A DNA stretch of 19,405 nucleotides. It comes from Cruorifilaria tuberocauda. Its lineage: Eukaryota > Nematoda > Chromadorea > Rhabditida > Onchocercidae. The stretch's first letter is position 1; the number at the start of each line of letters is the position of its first letter. Positions 1-13,799 of this stretch are shown here, in pieces. The stretch spans positions 1-19,405 of the forward strand of contig JABVXU010000816.1 in assembly GCA_013365365.1 (NCBI GenBank), written 5' to 3'. Position numbers and translations under genes: made by a program. Below the pieces are notes generated by a model. It had not been told where the DNA came from. It saw only the letters and a program-made list of their open reading frames with translations, and searched no databases.

Positions 1-473
1 AATGAATAATACCATATACTAATTTTTTTACATTCGATTAATTAATTAGTTTTTTTTTCTTTTTCATTTAAAAGAGTAAAATATAAGTTTTATAATATAA
101 TGGAATCTTATAGAATCATTTCGATACTTATAGAGAATTCATTGCTTACAATAATATGTAGGACATTACTGATAAATAGTAATGAATGCATTATAACAAG
201 AACATAAATGAAATATGCATACTGATAAGCAAATAAGTTTAATCCAACATTTTTATATAAAAAGTGATAAAATTGAAATATTTATCTCACAAATAAACGA
301 AAAAAAAACAGACAAATTGTTGAGGATATTAAATGAAAATAGGAATAAATTATTTCTGATGAATTTTTTATTTGTAAAGAATCTGAAAACAAATATATCA
401 ATATCCTATAATTTTAAGAATATCGTATAGACATACATTAAAGTGTGTTCTACTACAACTAATTTATTCGCTT

Positions 474-550
474 TAAATAAAATAATTTAAATAAAATTAA
501 ATAAAATTTAAATAATATTTAAATAAAATAAAATAAATTTTAAATAAAAG
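474..550. repeat. AT low-complexity tract
   Basis: About 75 bp of slipped AAATAAAATTTAAATA-like words with almost no G or C. This is simple-sequence DNA that probably expands by slippage. Confidence 0.75.
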
Positions 551-625
551 AAAATATTTCCATTTTTGGAAGGATAAACAAAATAATTCGAAATCAATTA
601 ACTGCAAAAAAACGAAACAACTAAT

Positions 626-689
626 AATGGACACAGAAAGTTACGTGTTGATGGACACAGAAATAATGGACGCAGAAAGTTACATGATG
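626..689. repeat. Imperfect direct repeat, about 26 bp, two copies
   Basis: The units at 626-651 and 664-689 both read AATGGAC(A/G)CAGAAAGTTAC followed by (G/A)TG(T/A)TGA. A partial third copy (ATGGACACAGAA) fills the space between them. The spacing gives a decayed tandem array with a 38 bp full period. I see no coding potential. Confidence 0.75.
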
Positions 690-2471
690 ATACGGAAAAT
701 ATTTGTTGCAAATTTTAAAATTACGCGATCTGAAAATTTTTCAAAATTTCATCTAGAATTTTGCAAAATTTTCAATCGATTAGAATAGTATTTCACATTA
801 GATAGAATTTCATAAACAAAAAATAAAAAACAAAAATATGTTATGGAAGAATTCATCTTTTAATAATCAATAAAAAAAAGAGAAAAACTTCTATTACATT
901 GAATAAAAATGCAGATAAATAAATAGACATATTTTTAAGTATTAGAAATGTATAATTCAATTACCACCTGTCCATTTTTTAAATCATTTACTAAATAAAT
1001 GCCTGCTTAAGTAATATCATATCATTCTAACAATACTAGATCACTATTACTGATGAATGACAAATACTACATCATCAGTATTATCTTTGATAAATATTGG
1101 CATTGTCATCGTTGACAATGAATGATAATGAAACCGTATCATTTTTAATAATAAATCATAACGTTATATCATTAATAACAAGTGATAATTGTATCGGTAT
1201 TATCTACGATAACTATTGAAAAGAGAAATGCACAATTTACATCTCAAAATTCCCTCAATAACTAGTGATAATAATAAAACATGCGTAAGTAATAGACATC
1301 TCAATATGATACAATTATAATAAACAATAAATAACAATTGTATTCAATAAGACAAGTCTTTTGAATATTCCGCTGAATTATTTATACAAATGAATGCAAT
1401 AAAACAATAAAGAAATAAAAGATAAAGATTGAGAAAGATGAATTACCTTATGGTAACTAATTATAGTAGTTACTTTAAGTATTTGAAAATCAAGAGAAAA
1501 AGAAAATGATATAATCCACGAAGAAAAGATGGAAAATTAAATGATTACTTTTGAATAAAGATAAACAACGTATCATGATCATTGATATTCGAAATATTTT
1601 GATGTTATATATAATCTTTTGCCACCAAACATTGTCATTAATAATTGATAATTGAAAATAAGAAGGGGTGAAAGACTTGCACAAACAAAGTAGCATTATA
1701 GATATTACTATGCAAAGTAATATACGTCGTTTTATGAAATATTACATTTAATGTAACAAATTATACCTAACACTAACGTATAATGTAATCAATTACTTTT
1801 AATGTTGACGTATAACACAATGAATTCAATAAAATACTGCTGTTTGAGGAAAAAAAATTGAAATTCTATTTGTTTACATATTCATAGTCAATATATCTCA
1901 TGTGATTCATTATATCAGTAATGTGAATTTGTGAGTAACTGCTAAAATTAACAGCTAAAAAAAGCTTAATATTTGAATGCTATAGAATAAAAGATAAATA
2001 ATGAATTTGGATTTGATTGCAATTTCTTCACACATAGCTCAATAAAATGAAGCGTTAGAAACAAATCAATAAATCATGAATAAAATTTAATTAGTTTACA
2101 ATTACGAGAAAAATAAAGTAAAAGTAAATTCTAATCGATGAAATCTGAATTTGCTTTTCTTTGAAATTCAGATCAAACAAATATCTTATATGCAAGACTT
2201 TTTTTTCTTCGCTGCAATGATATGAGCACATATAGATGTGAGATATTTCAAAAATTTTCAAAACATTTAACTAATCAAAACTTTTCTGGTAGAATCAAAA
2301 TTCATTTCATCACATTCGATAGTAAGATGAAACCCAGTGATTTATACTTATACAATAGCAATTATCCTGAAAATTGAAATATATTTCAACAGGTAGCTTA
2401 TCAATTATTGGTTATGATTATTTTTCGATAAAGTGCTAAATTCTTGGAGATACTCCTTTTATAATTCAATA

Positions 2472-2505
2472 ATATGTGATATCTACTCTAGCACATATCA
2501 CATAT
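2472..2505. repeat. Perfect inverted repeat, 11 bp arms
   Basis: ATATGTGATAT at 2472-2482 is the exact reverse complement of ATATCACATAT at 2495-2505, with a 12 nt spacer. It could extrude a hairpin or be a palindromic protein site. It is not next to a recognised gene start. Confidence 0.7.
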
Positions 2506-2787
2506 CATTTTATGTTTTCCGTTTCTGCAATTGTAGAAACAGTGAAGCTGATGAGAAAAGCAGATAATTGAAGGAAAATTTCGAACAGTATATGTATGAA
2601 TAAAATCATAAGGAAATCAAATAGATTAAGGCTAAAAATTTATTGTTATTTTTCATAGGATACATTGAAATTAAAAAATAGATATCACAGGAATAAATCG
2701 TTAAAAGCAGCAGCATTTATGAAAATCTTTATAAAATCAAACGGACAATAAGCGGAATAAGTATACCTGGAATATTGGTGTTACGCA

Positions 2788-2833
2788 ATCAAGCTATAAT
2801 TAAGAAAACAGCCTTAATTGTTGACTGCTTGAT
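2788..2833. repeat. Two-tier inverted repeat (hairpin)
   Basis: Outer arms ATCAAGC (2788-2794) and GCTTGAT (2827-2833) flank inner arms AATTAAG (2798-2804) and CTTAATT (2813-2819). Both tiers are perfect and nested, with small unpaired bulges and an 8 nt loop. A short non-coding RNA, a recombination remnant or chance in AT-rich DNA are all possible. Confidence 0.65.
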
Positions 2834-3070
2834 AATCTGACCATAGTGTATTTAAATATTTAACTCCTATCTCTACCCTACTTCAAATTTCTGGTTTACA
2901 AAAACAATTTATCTGTTTTAAATTTCTCTAAAGAAAGTTTCCTTATTGTAACTATACTTTATTAATTATCGAAACACTAATCATTAAATAATTGGATTTC
3001 TGTTACATAACAATTACAAAGCGTATCACAAAGACTGAGATTTCTACAAAAGCTCTGCAAATTGAGCATG

Positions 3071-3102
3071 AGTTAAAGGCTATTTTAGTTAAAGGCTATT
3101 TT
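3071..3102. repeat. Perfect 16 bp tandem duplication
   Basis: AGTTAAAGGCTATTTT occurs twice back to back (3071-3086, 3087-3102). The two copies are identical, so the duplication looks recent. It lies downstream of the PHF12 stop on that gene's strand. Minus-strand AATAAA words overlap and follow it (3100-3105 and 3113-3118). Confidence 0.85.
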
Positions 3103-3118
3103 ATTTCAGAACTTTATT
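3100..3118 (-). terminator. Candidate poly(A) signals for PHF12
   Basis: On the minus strand AATAAA occurs at 3113-3118 and 3100-3105, about 150-165 nt past the PHF12 stop codon (3265-3267). I saw no AATAAA closer to the stop. The words are common in AT-rich DNA, so this is tentative. Confidence 0.35.
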
Positions 3119-3264
3119 TATCTTACAAATTAAAGACTCTAAATAGTAAGTGTAGGCGTTCAATTTTACTTAGAAAAGTCATGCGCTCATGCTTTCAATT
3201 ACTGACTAAAATAAACAACTGATACTGTGTCTAAAATTTAAAAAAAAAGGAGAAAACCATATTC

Positions 3265-7686
<4,422 letters not shown>

Positions 7687-7690
7687 AACA

Positions 7691-7692
7691 CT
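7691..7692 (-). promoter_or_regulatory. Splice acceptor 4 nt before the PHF12 ATG
   Basis: The minus strand reads AATTGCAG then TGTT and the ATG. Four bases of 5' UTR is typical of a spliced-leader trans-splice site in nematodes. It could instead be the cis acceptor for a non-coding first exon ending at 8120, where TTAG is followed by the strong donor GTAAGG. Confidence 0.6.
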
Positions 7693-7710
7693 GCAATTAT
7701 GAACATTTTT

Positions 7711-7755
7711 ATATGATATTGTATGATATTAATGTGATATTAGATGATATATTTA
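7711..7755. repeat. TGATAT short tandem repeat
   Basis: Four TGATAT words occur at 10-12 bp spacing (ATGATATTGT, ATGATATTAA, GTGATATTAG, ATGATATATT), just upstream of the PHF12 acceptor. They may be slippage products or GATA-type sites. Confidence 0.65.
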
Positions 7756-8746
7756 TAAGAAATACAAAATGCATAAAATATAAATAGAAACAATATAAGT
7801 GTATCTCCAAACCGATACACCTCTCTTTCCTTTCCTTAAGATTTATTGAATGATATTATCAAATTATCTCTTAATCACTTTTATAATTCTTTATATTCCA
7901 ATTTCCAATGATTTCCAATCTAATCACTGTCTCATTCTTTCAAACTACATACTCATTACACTTTTTCCAAATTCTATCACTCTCTGATACATAAATAAAA
8001 TACTTCCAGGAAAAAAAAAGATGAAATTCTTCGTAGACTGATTGAATCGAACTGATAACAGTATATCTAAAATCACTTCAAATAAACAAAAGAAGTATAG
8101 ATTCTGAAGTAATCCTTACCTAAGTTCCGGAAAATGGTTCCGGGTAGGCACACTCCAAAAGCAACGTTTGATCTACAGTATCAAAAATGATAGAGAATTC
8201 GTTGTTGAGACTGTTTGTGTTGCAACTCAAATACGAACCTGCTAGTTACATTTCGGGCATCTTTTTCCGGTTTGCCGGAATTGTCGGGAAGTTTGGATGG
8301 GTTCGTCACTTTGGCACTGATAGTTCTGAAGATTGGCATACAGTCCGTTCGGAATTATTAATAGGTTTTAATAATTTTAACGAAAAAGATATTTAAGTCT
8401 CACAAATTTTCCGGAACTGTTAGATTTCTAGTTATTAAGTTTAGGAATTCTTTCATAATCATGAAAGAATGATTTCGTTGTTTTTTAAGGAAATTTTTTC
8501 CTGTTTTATTAGAATGTCGAAAATTTTAAACTTATTTTAAGTGTTTTTTGGTATCGTTAACGGAGTTGGGTTTTTCTGCAGTCTTAAATTTCTATTTATC
8601 TCATTCTTCGTTTCAATCTTCAAAGTCTATACGTATTTTTAAAATTTTAATATGATATTATCTATCTCTGCTCACTTTATTTCTTACTGGGAATCGTTTT
8701 AAAACTTAAATTAGCCATGTTGAAATTGCTAATAATTTCTCTTGCA
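7756..8746. promoter_or_regulatory. Divergent promoter region, PHF12/METTL21
   Basis: The two genes are transcribed away from each other across this interval. Its middle (about 8120-8350) is visibly less AT-rich than its flanks and carries CCGGAA/TTCCGG words at about 8126-8132, 8143-8149, 8264-8281 and 8410-8416. The ETS-type core GGAA is embedded in each. On the minus strand a donor-like TTAG/GTAAGG sits at 8120/8119, which could end a non-coding PHF12 exon. The 69-codon ORF at 8187-8396 (plus) has no recognisable domain and I treat it as non-coding. Confidence 0.55.
8447..8470. repeat. Perfect 10 bp hairpin, 4 nt loop
   Basis: ATTCTTTCAT (8447-8456) pairs exactly with ATGAAAGAAT (8461-8470) around AATC. 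It sits on the methyltransferase side of the divergent promoter region, so a DNA-binding palindrome or a 5' leader structure is possible. Confidence 0.75.
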
Positions 8747-8747
8747 G
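8746..8747 (+). promoter_or_regulatory. Acceptor upstream of the METTL21 start
   Basis: AATTTCTCTTGCAG ends at 8747 and is a good nematode acceptor 31 nt before ATG 8779. It would give an mRNA with a two-codon upstream ORF (ATG ATA TAG at 8770-8778) that abuts the start codon. It is a candidate spliced-leader site or cis acceptor. Confidence 0.55.
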
Positions 8748-8778
8748 GAATTTTTTGAGGTGTACTAAAATGATATAG

Positions 8779-10357
8779 ATGCATTGGATTTTTTTGCTTT
8801 TATCATATATCGGCATTAGTGTAAGCATCATCAATTCACCATCCATAAATAGTATGTCAGATACGGATAAAGAGGAGTATTGTTCTGCTTTAGTTCCATA
8901 TGTGAAACCTATGATATTGCGGAAATTCTTTAGTGATCATAGAAATGTAACAGTCGGTGAACGAACGTTTCGTTTACACCAAAATTGGCAAAATAATGGT
9001 ATCGCTGGAGTGATTTGGGATTCGGTATGATTCACTGATGGTAATTACACCGTATTTAGTAGTGATAATAATTAAACTGATATATAGTATATAGTATATT
9101 ATAATATTCAGTGATATCACGTTTTAGTCTCACGTTCGATCACTACTAATGCAGCTTTATTAGCTTATCAGTTTTTCGATATCTTTATGATTAGGTAAAA
9201 CTGATTCATATGTGCAATGATTCCTTTCCCAGAGATTAGAAGTCATGTTTCATACTTTTATGCTGAATTTAATTTTGATTGCTGCATTCATGCAGAGTTT
9301 TGGTCAAATTTCAATTTTATAATGGGACTGCTGCATTTTGAGTGATTTCCGCTACTTAGCTCAAATATGGTCTTTTTAGATTGCTACTACAACTATACTA
9401 CACCTAAAATAAGTTTGACTTTTTAAGGGCATCGCTTTGGCTCGGTACATCTCGGAACATCCAGAAATGGTAGCTAATCGCACGGTATTGGAACTCGGTG
9501 CCGGATTGGGTTTACCAAGTATCATCGCAACCTATCAAGGTGCTAAACTTATCCATGTGACGGACCGAGTAAATGCTCTAAGTCTGCTAGAAGAAAATGT
9601 TCGTTGGAATGCAAACAAGGACTGTGACATAGAAATTTTTGCCTTTGATTGGAACATTGATCAACCGCTGCAAAAATATCAGGTAAAATATCAATGATCA
9701 GTTTCCACAACAGAGAATAAATCAATTCTCCATTCATTTCTCCCTTTGTTATGAGTTACTTGACATTCATAAATGTTGGAAAAATTATTTTAAAATTATA
9801 CAACACTGTTCTACAAAATCTATGGATCCTTAAAAACATCTCATTAATCTGAATGTTTTTCCTATGCTGAGATGAAGAAATTTATCTTTTAAATGGGCTA
9901 GCTAAGAGTGATTTTATGATCAAGAATGGTGAATATATCAGAATAAAAATCTCCATAATATATCAGAGTTGAAAAAATTCCCAAAGTTCCACGGATGTGA
10001 TCTGTGAAATATTCGATTATTTTTCAGGTTATTCTAGGAGCCGATCTCATCTATGGTGGCACTGAATTCGAATCGCTACTGAAATTGTTTCGGGATGCTA
10101 GTGACCACAATACGGTAATATATCTATGTAGTAAAATACGTTACCAAAGGGATCAAAACTTTTACAACCAACTTCTGCAGGAACAGTTTGATGTAAAAGA
10201 AATTTTTTACGAAACTGACTTTGCTGTAAAAATTTTCGAAATTAAAAAATTGGCAGATTATTACAACACACTACTCATCGAAATCTTGATGCAGAAAAAA
10301 ATTTCATACCAGAAAATAAAAAACAAAAAAAAAACCAAAAGAACCAAAGAACCATAA
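8779..10357 (+). CDS. METTL21A: METTL21-family protein-lysine methyltransferase
   Basis: Three exons in phase 0 (8779-9024, 9428-9682, 10028-10357) give 276 aa, against about 218 for human METTL21A. The fold is seven-beta-strand SAM-dependent: the family tryptophan in GVIWDSGIALARYI, motif I LELGAGLGLPSI (residues 103-114), the acidic residue after strand 2 (D128 in HVTDR), and the MTF16 signature DxxY in ILGADLIY (D173-Y176). The segment SKIRYQRDQNFYNQLLQEQF resembles METTL21A more than METTL21B. METTL21A methylates a conserved lysine in Hsp70 proteins in the cytosol; I infer a similar role. Oddities: a hydrophobic N-terminus (MHWIFLLLSYIGISVS) absent from the family, with the alternative start M26 at 8854 giving a cytosolic-looking 251 aa protein; and a lysine-rich end of about 27 residues in a skewed A-rich tract. 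Introns of 403 and 345 nt hold nothing I recognise. Confidence 0.92.
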
Positions 10358-10610
10358 TTAAAACGAGACATAAAATACTCCTTACTGCAAGACTCACTGG
10401 TAAACAACAAACCACACAAACAAACAAGAGAAAAAAAACCTGGAGCTGAACCAACATAGGGGGAAACAAAAGCCCAAAAAAGAATAACTACGACCATCCT
10501 GATGACCCAAATTAAAAAAATTAAATAACCAATCTGCAAAAACAGCAAACTCTTAAAAAAGAGTGACCAATTATACGAATATAACACAAATAACTTGAAC
10601 CACAACCCGT
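10290..10610 (-). other. Strand-asymmetric island, possible mitochondrial DNA insert
   Basis: By hand count 10321-10560 is about 55% A, 22% C, 12% T and 11% G on the plus strand, while flanks have A close to T. The minus strand is therefore T-rich with G above C, like coding strands of nematode mitochondrial DNA. The minus strand is open from 10686 to 10261 (141 codons) as a very hydrophobic F/L/V-rich frame, with a second open frame at 10275-10469. The peptide has weak resemblance to the middle of cytochrome oxidase subunit 3 (W-A-x-x-S, then CLCGLLFTS and E-Y). I would not call it a nuclear gene. Simple low-complexity drift is the alternative. Confidence 0.45.
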
Positions 10611-10913
10611 AAATAATTTTTTTCGTAATGAAAAAGTATTTCAATATTTCATATGAAAAAAATGTCACAATTATTATTCTAAACATATGTTAACCTGCGA
10701 ATGTTAGCGTACAGTTGGTCTACTCAATATCCATGCCTGAACTGCTCATTGATCTTAACTGGCTATACTTTGGTGAATTCTAACTTATTAGCAACGAATG
10801 CAAAAAAGGCATAGCTCATAAGAAAACAAAGTAATTATGCATCATTTTTGTTAAATGTAGGTAACAACTAAAAGATTATGATTTTTGGAGTTCATATAAA
10901 TTAGATGCTGTAA
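10611..10913. other. Intergenic 3' region between convergent genes
   Basis: This is the space between the METTL21 and JMJD4 stop codons, right of the skewed island. It should hold the JMJD4 3' UTR. I saw no clear AATAAA on the minus strand and no RNA gene. Confidence 0.5.
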
Positions 10914-13769
10914 TCAGTTCCTTTCTTTTTCGATATGACGAATTCGTGCAAGACACTCAGCAGCAATGGAAATTTCATATCTTTTCATGAAGTTTAAACA
11001 ATTGTTACAGATCTCACTGCTTCCCATTTGGCAGGTACAGTTTTTTTGAACTGTTGTTCGCATGAATTCGAGACAATTCCTATCGTTTTTGCACTCCGAA
11101 AGCGATCGATGTTGTAAACAAATCCAGCATTCGTTTACATCATTTCCGCGATCATCTATAACCAACTGAAGTAATGAACTGAACTGCGTTAAGTTCACCC
11201 GAATATCTGCGGCCAATATTTTCTGAAAAAAAGGAAAATAGAGTGCTGGCTGGAATGAAACGTTAATAAGAGGTAATTGTTGCAGTATTCTGAAAGATCA
11301 TTCATCAAAGCGATCAAACTTCTTTGTAATTTCTAAAATACTTATTTTAAAAAACAGTAAAGTTTTTACATTAGCAGGACATATTGTAGAAATTTGATAA
11401 AAAGTTTTCAAAAACACTTTTCCTATGTAAATGTCTAAGTGATTCTATGAAGCGCCTCTAGGCTATTATACTCTTTATGAAATAATAATGTATGGAATGA
11501 TTACTTCGCAATAGTCGTTATATTCGACAGATGAGAAAGAAGATTTACAGTCAGCTAATTCCCTGTCTATATCCAACAGACGTTTGATTATCAGTTCAAC
11601 AACCAAGTCGGCATTACTTGCATTAACAAAATTATGATTGATAGATACTGTATCTTCCTAAACACTATAATATCAATTACAAAATCAAGCATTGCAGAAT
11701 TCCAACATAATGTAATTTGAAAGTCTTGTTATGTAAATTAGTCAAGTTAAACTGATATTTTTGAAAGTTTTAAAAGTGTATCGAAAATTCAATCAATGAT
11801 GATTATGCGAGCAAAATGTTGGAAAAGAGAAAAAGAAGCTGTGTAACAATTCATATCATTAACTTATTTTAGAAGTTAGAGCTATATCCAGATAGAATCA
11901 TCCTATCACCCATTAGACAATACTTTCAAAGTTGTGAAAATGATATGCTGACCAAATTATGCACTTGATGATACCAATTAGAAGGAACAAAAACAATTTC
12001 CTCTTCTTCCTGAATGAATGATATAATAGCAGCCTTAGGCCATTTGTCTTGAACCATTCGAATATCCTCTAAAAACGTATCACGGTCAATTCTAAAGCAT
12101 TCCTCATTGTTCGGTAATACAAAATACCAGAGTTTTCGTCCGCAAATATTCGCTGACCAACTATATGAACTCATTACATCAGCGTGAAATGGTGTCCTAG
12201 AATTACATTGCTTTCATTATCTCACACTGTTGATCTAGGATAAAACAACCATCTTCGAGATGGTTTCTAAATTTTAAATGCTGCTTTTAAAACCGCGAAC
12301 TTCTTTATAAAGCCACCTTAATCCTGAATTTTTTCATCTTTCTAATGCTTTTTTTTATGCGTATCTTTCTGTGTTTTCTACTTTTTAATTTATTTATCCT
12401 TTCTTTCTACATCATTTTACAACCTTTACAGATTATAAAAGAATTTTTTATTTTTCCATCCTTTCTACTTTCGCAAGCTATCATATATTTCACCTAATCA
12501 TCTACTTTTCTCAAACTTGATTGTATAGTGCTATACCGGTTTCCAAATCCAAATTTCCAAATGTGTTCCATTATAAAAAATTTTTTCCTACTTACTAATC
12601 TATTCTAATAAAAATCCAACATACCAAGAATTTTTGGCTCCGAAATAAACGAAACGATAGTCGCCTAGTTCATTATGCTTATCATTTGACCATAATTCAT
12701 TGTTTATCCAATCAAAACGTAAAACCGATGGTAATCCATACATTTCATATGACGTCCCTGACTCTCTAGAAATGTTAGTGAGAAATTAAAAAAGAGACAA
12801 AAAAATTCGTGATGATTCACAAACTATTTATTAACACACTGTTGAAAATGCCAATCCTTGGCATAGCCAATATTATTTGACCCATTGTTTGCTTTCATCA
12901 TTTCGATATATTCTTTAAGTTTCACTTTTTGACAGCTTTGGGAACAAGAAGGCTTCTCATAATCCACACATTTTTCATAGTTTTCCAATACTTCATCTGT
13001 TCTTTCTTTGATCAGCGGTACTTCCATGTTCCCTACAATGAAAATCGCAATACTTATCTTGATAATAAAAGAGAATGAATGGTCTGTGAAATGAACACAT
13101 TAAAGTGAATAATAAATTCTGAAAAAAGAAGAAATACTATGACTCAAAGGATAATATACTGTTCAGCTAATCATAGCTGATCAATGATGTAATAAATATT
13201 AATCGGTTTTCACATTATCAACGTCAAATCTCCTAGACTATATCAACCAGAATGCTTCGAACATTTGGTTAGATGCTTTCTACTACTGTCAGTTACGATG
13301 ATCCGTTTGGGATCAGTTTTTTTTAATGAAACAATACAAAAACCTAAACTTGCTGAAGTAAAGGATGAAAAAAAAAACATTCATGCTATTGAGTAAAGGT
13401 AAAAATAGTGTTAAAATCACCAATATTCAAAGAAACGTTTTTCAAAATTGTAAATTATAAAGTAAATATTCGTCTAAAAGTAATCGCTTAATACTACTGG
13501 GCAATTTATTAATTTATTGTTTTGTTCAAAAAAAATTTACCATAATGTTTAATAAAAAACTCGATATTTACAATATTTTTCCCATTTATACATTTCACCC
13601 ATTGTTGTCGACTTTTCCATTTAGCTATTGTTTTGGTGTGCATTCTACAAGGTTGATTTTTGAGCATGAAATCAATGAATACATCAAGCGCTTTTGTTTC
13701 TTCCAAGCATATCACTGGAAATGTTGGTGAGTGGAATTCTGTCGAATGTTGGTGCAACTGTCTTTTCAT
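10914..13769 (-). CDS. JMJD4: JMJD4-like 2-oxoglutarate lysyl hydroxylase
   Basis: Six exons joined in phase (13541-13769, 12840-13032, 12625-12765, 11953-12196, 11505-11657, 10914-11222) give 422 aa, within the family range. The N-terminal block (CRMHTKTIAKWKSRQQWV, HYGNMEVPL) aligns with human JMJD4. Then come KDWHF, YRFVYFGAKNSWTPFHADV and SYSWSANICGRKLW. Iron ligands are H192 and D194 (HAD) and H264 (WYHQVHNL); K209 is the likely 2-oxoglutarate lysine. SINHNFVN follows at 274. The family hydroxylates a lysine in the NIKS motif of termination factor eRF1 in the cytosol. Residues 352-410 hold nine cysteines, including CWIC, CTC and CNNC, which I do not recall in human JMJD4. The start is ATG 13769, the first in frame after a stop, with acceptor TTGCAG ending at 13798. 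Introns of 428 and 508 nt are empty; the first is pyrimidine-rich on the plus strand. Confidence 0.95.
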
Positions 13770-13797
13770 TACCGCCTTCTTTATTTCCAATCAATAT

Positions 13798-13799
13798 CT
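13798..13799 (-). promoter_or_regulatory. Acceptor before the JMJD4 start
   Basis: The minus strand reads AAATATTGCAG immediately before 13797, leaving a 28 nt 5' UTR to ATG 13769. It is a candidate spliced-leader acceptor. Confidence 0.55.

Larger units (their letters stand above)
1..3260. other. AT-rich intergenic DNA, no supported gene
   Basis: The ORFs here are short (71 aa at 215-430 plus, 68 aa at 1490-1696 minus, 76 aa at 2992-3222 plus). They lack recognisable motifs, have AT-driven composition and are not extended by splice sites in phase. The stretch holds A/T low-complexity DNA (474-550), many scattered TGAT/ATCA words at 1010-1230, and the small repeats and hairpins listed separately. 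Part of it may be 3' flank of the minus-strand PHF12 gene or belong to a gene beyond the left edge. I see no RNA gene in it. Confidence 0.6.

Noticed and set aside
215..430. 71-codon plus-strand ORF
   Set aside because: AT-driven amino acid use, no motif and no in-phase splice partners.
1010..1230. Dense ATCA/TGAT words as a CRISPR-like or satellite array
   Set aside because: No fixed unit length or spacer structure; best seen as low-complexity AT-rich DNA in a eukaryotic genome.
8040..8060. GTTCGATTC on the minus strand as a tRNA T-arm
   Set aside because: Flanking bases do not form a T stem, and no anticodon arm or acceptor stem is seen at the right distance.
8187..8396. 69-codon plus-strand ORF in the divergent promoter
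   Set aside because: No domain recognised; it lies where promoter elements are expected, and its open frame is explained by higher local GC.
10261..10686. 141-codon minus-strand hydrophobic ORF as a nuclear membrane protein gene
   Set aside because: Its residues follow from extreme T-rich composition, it overlaps the METTL21 3' exon, and it has no acceptable start context or motif. It is described as a possible mitochondrial insert instead.
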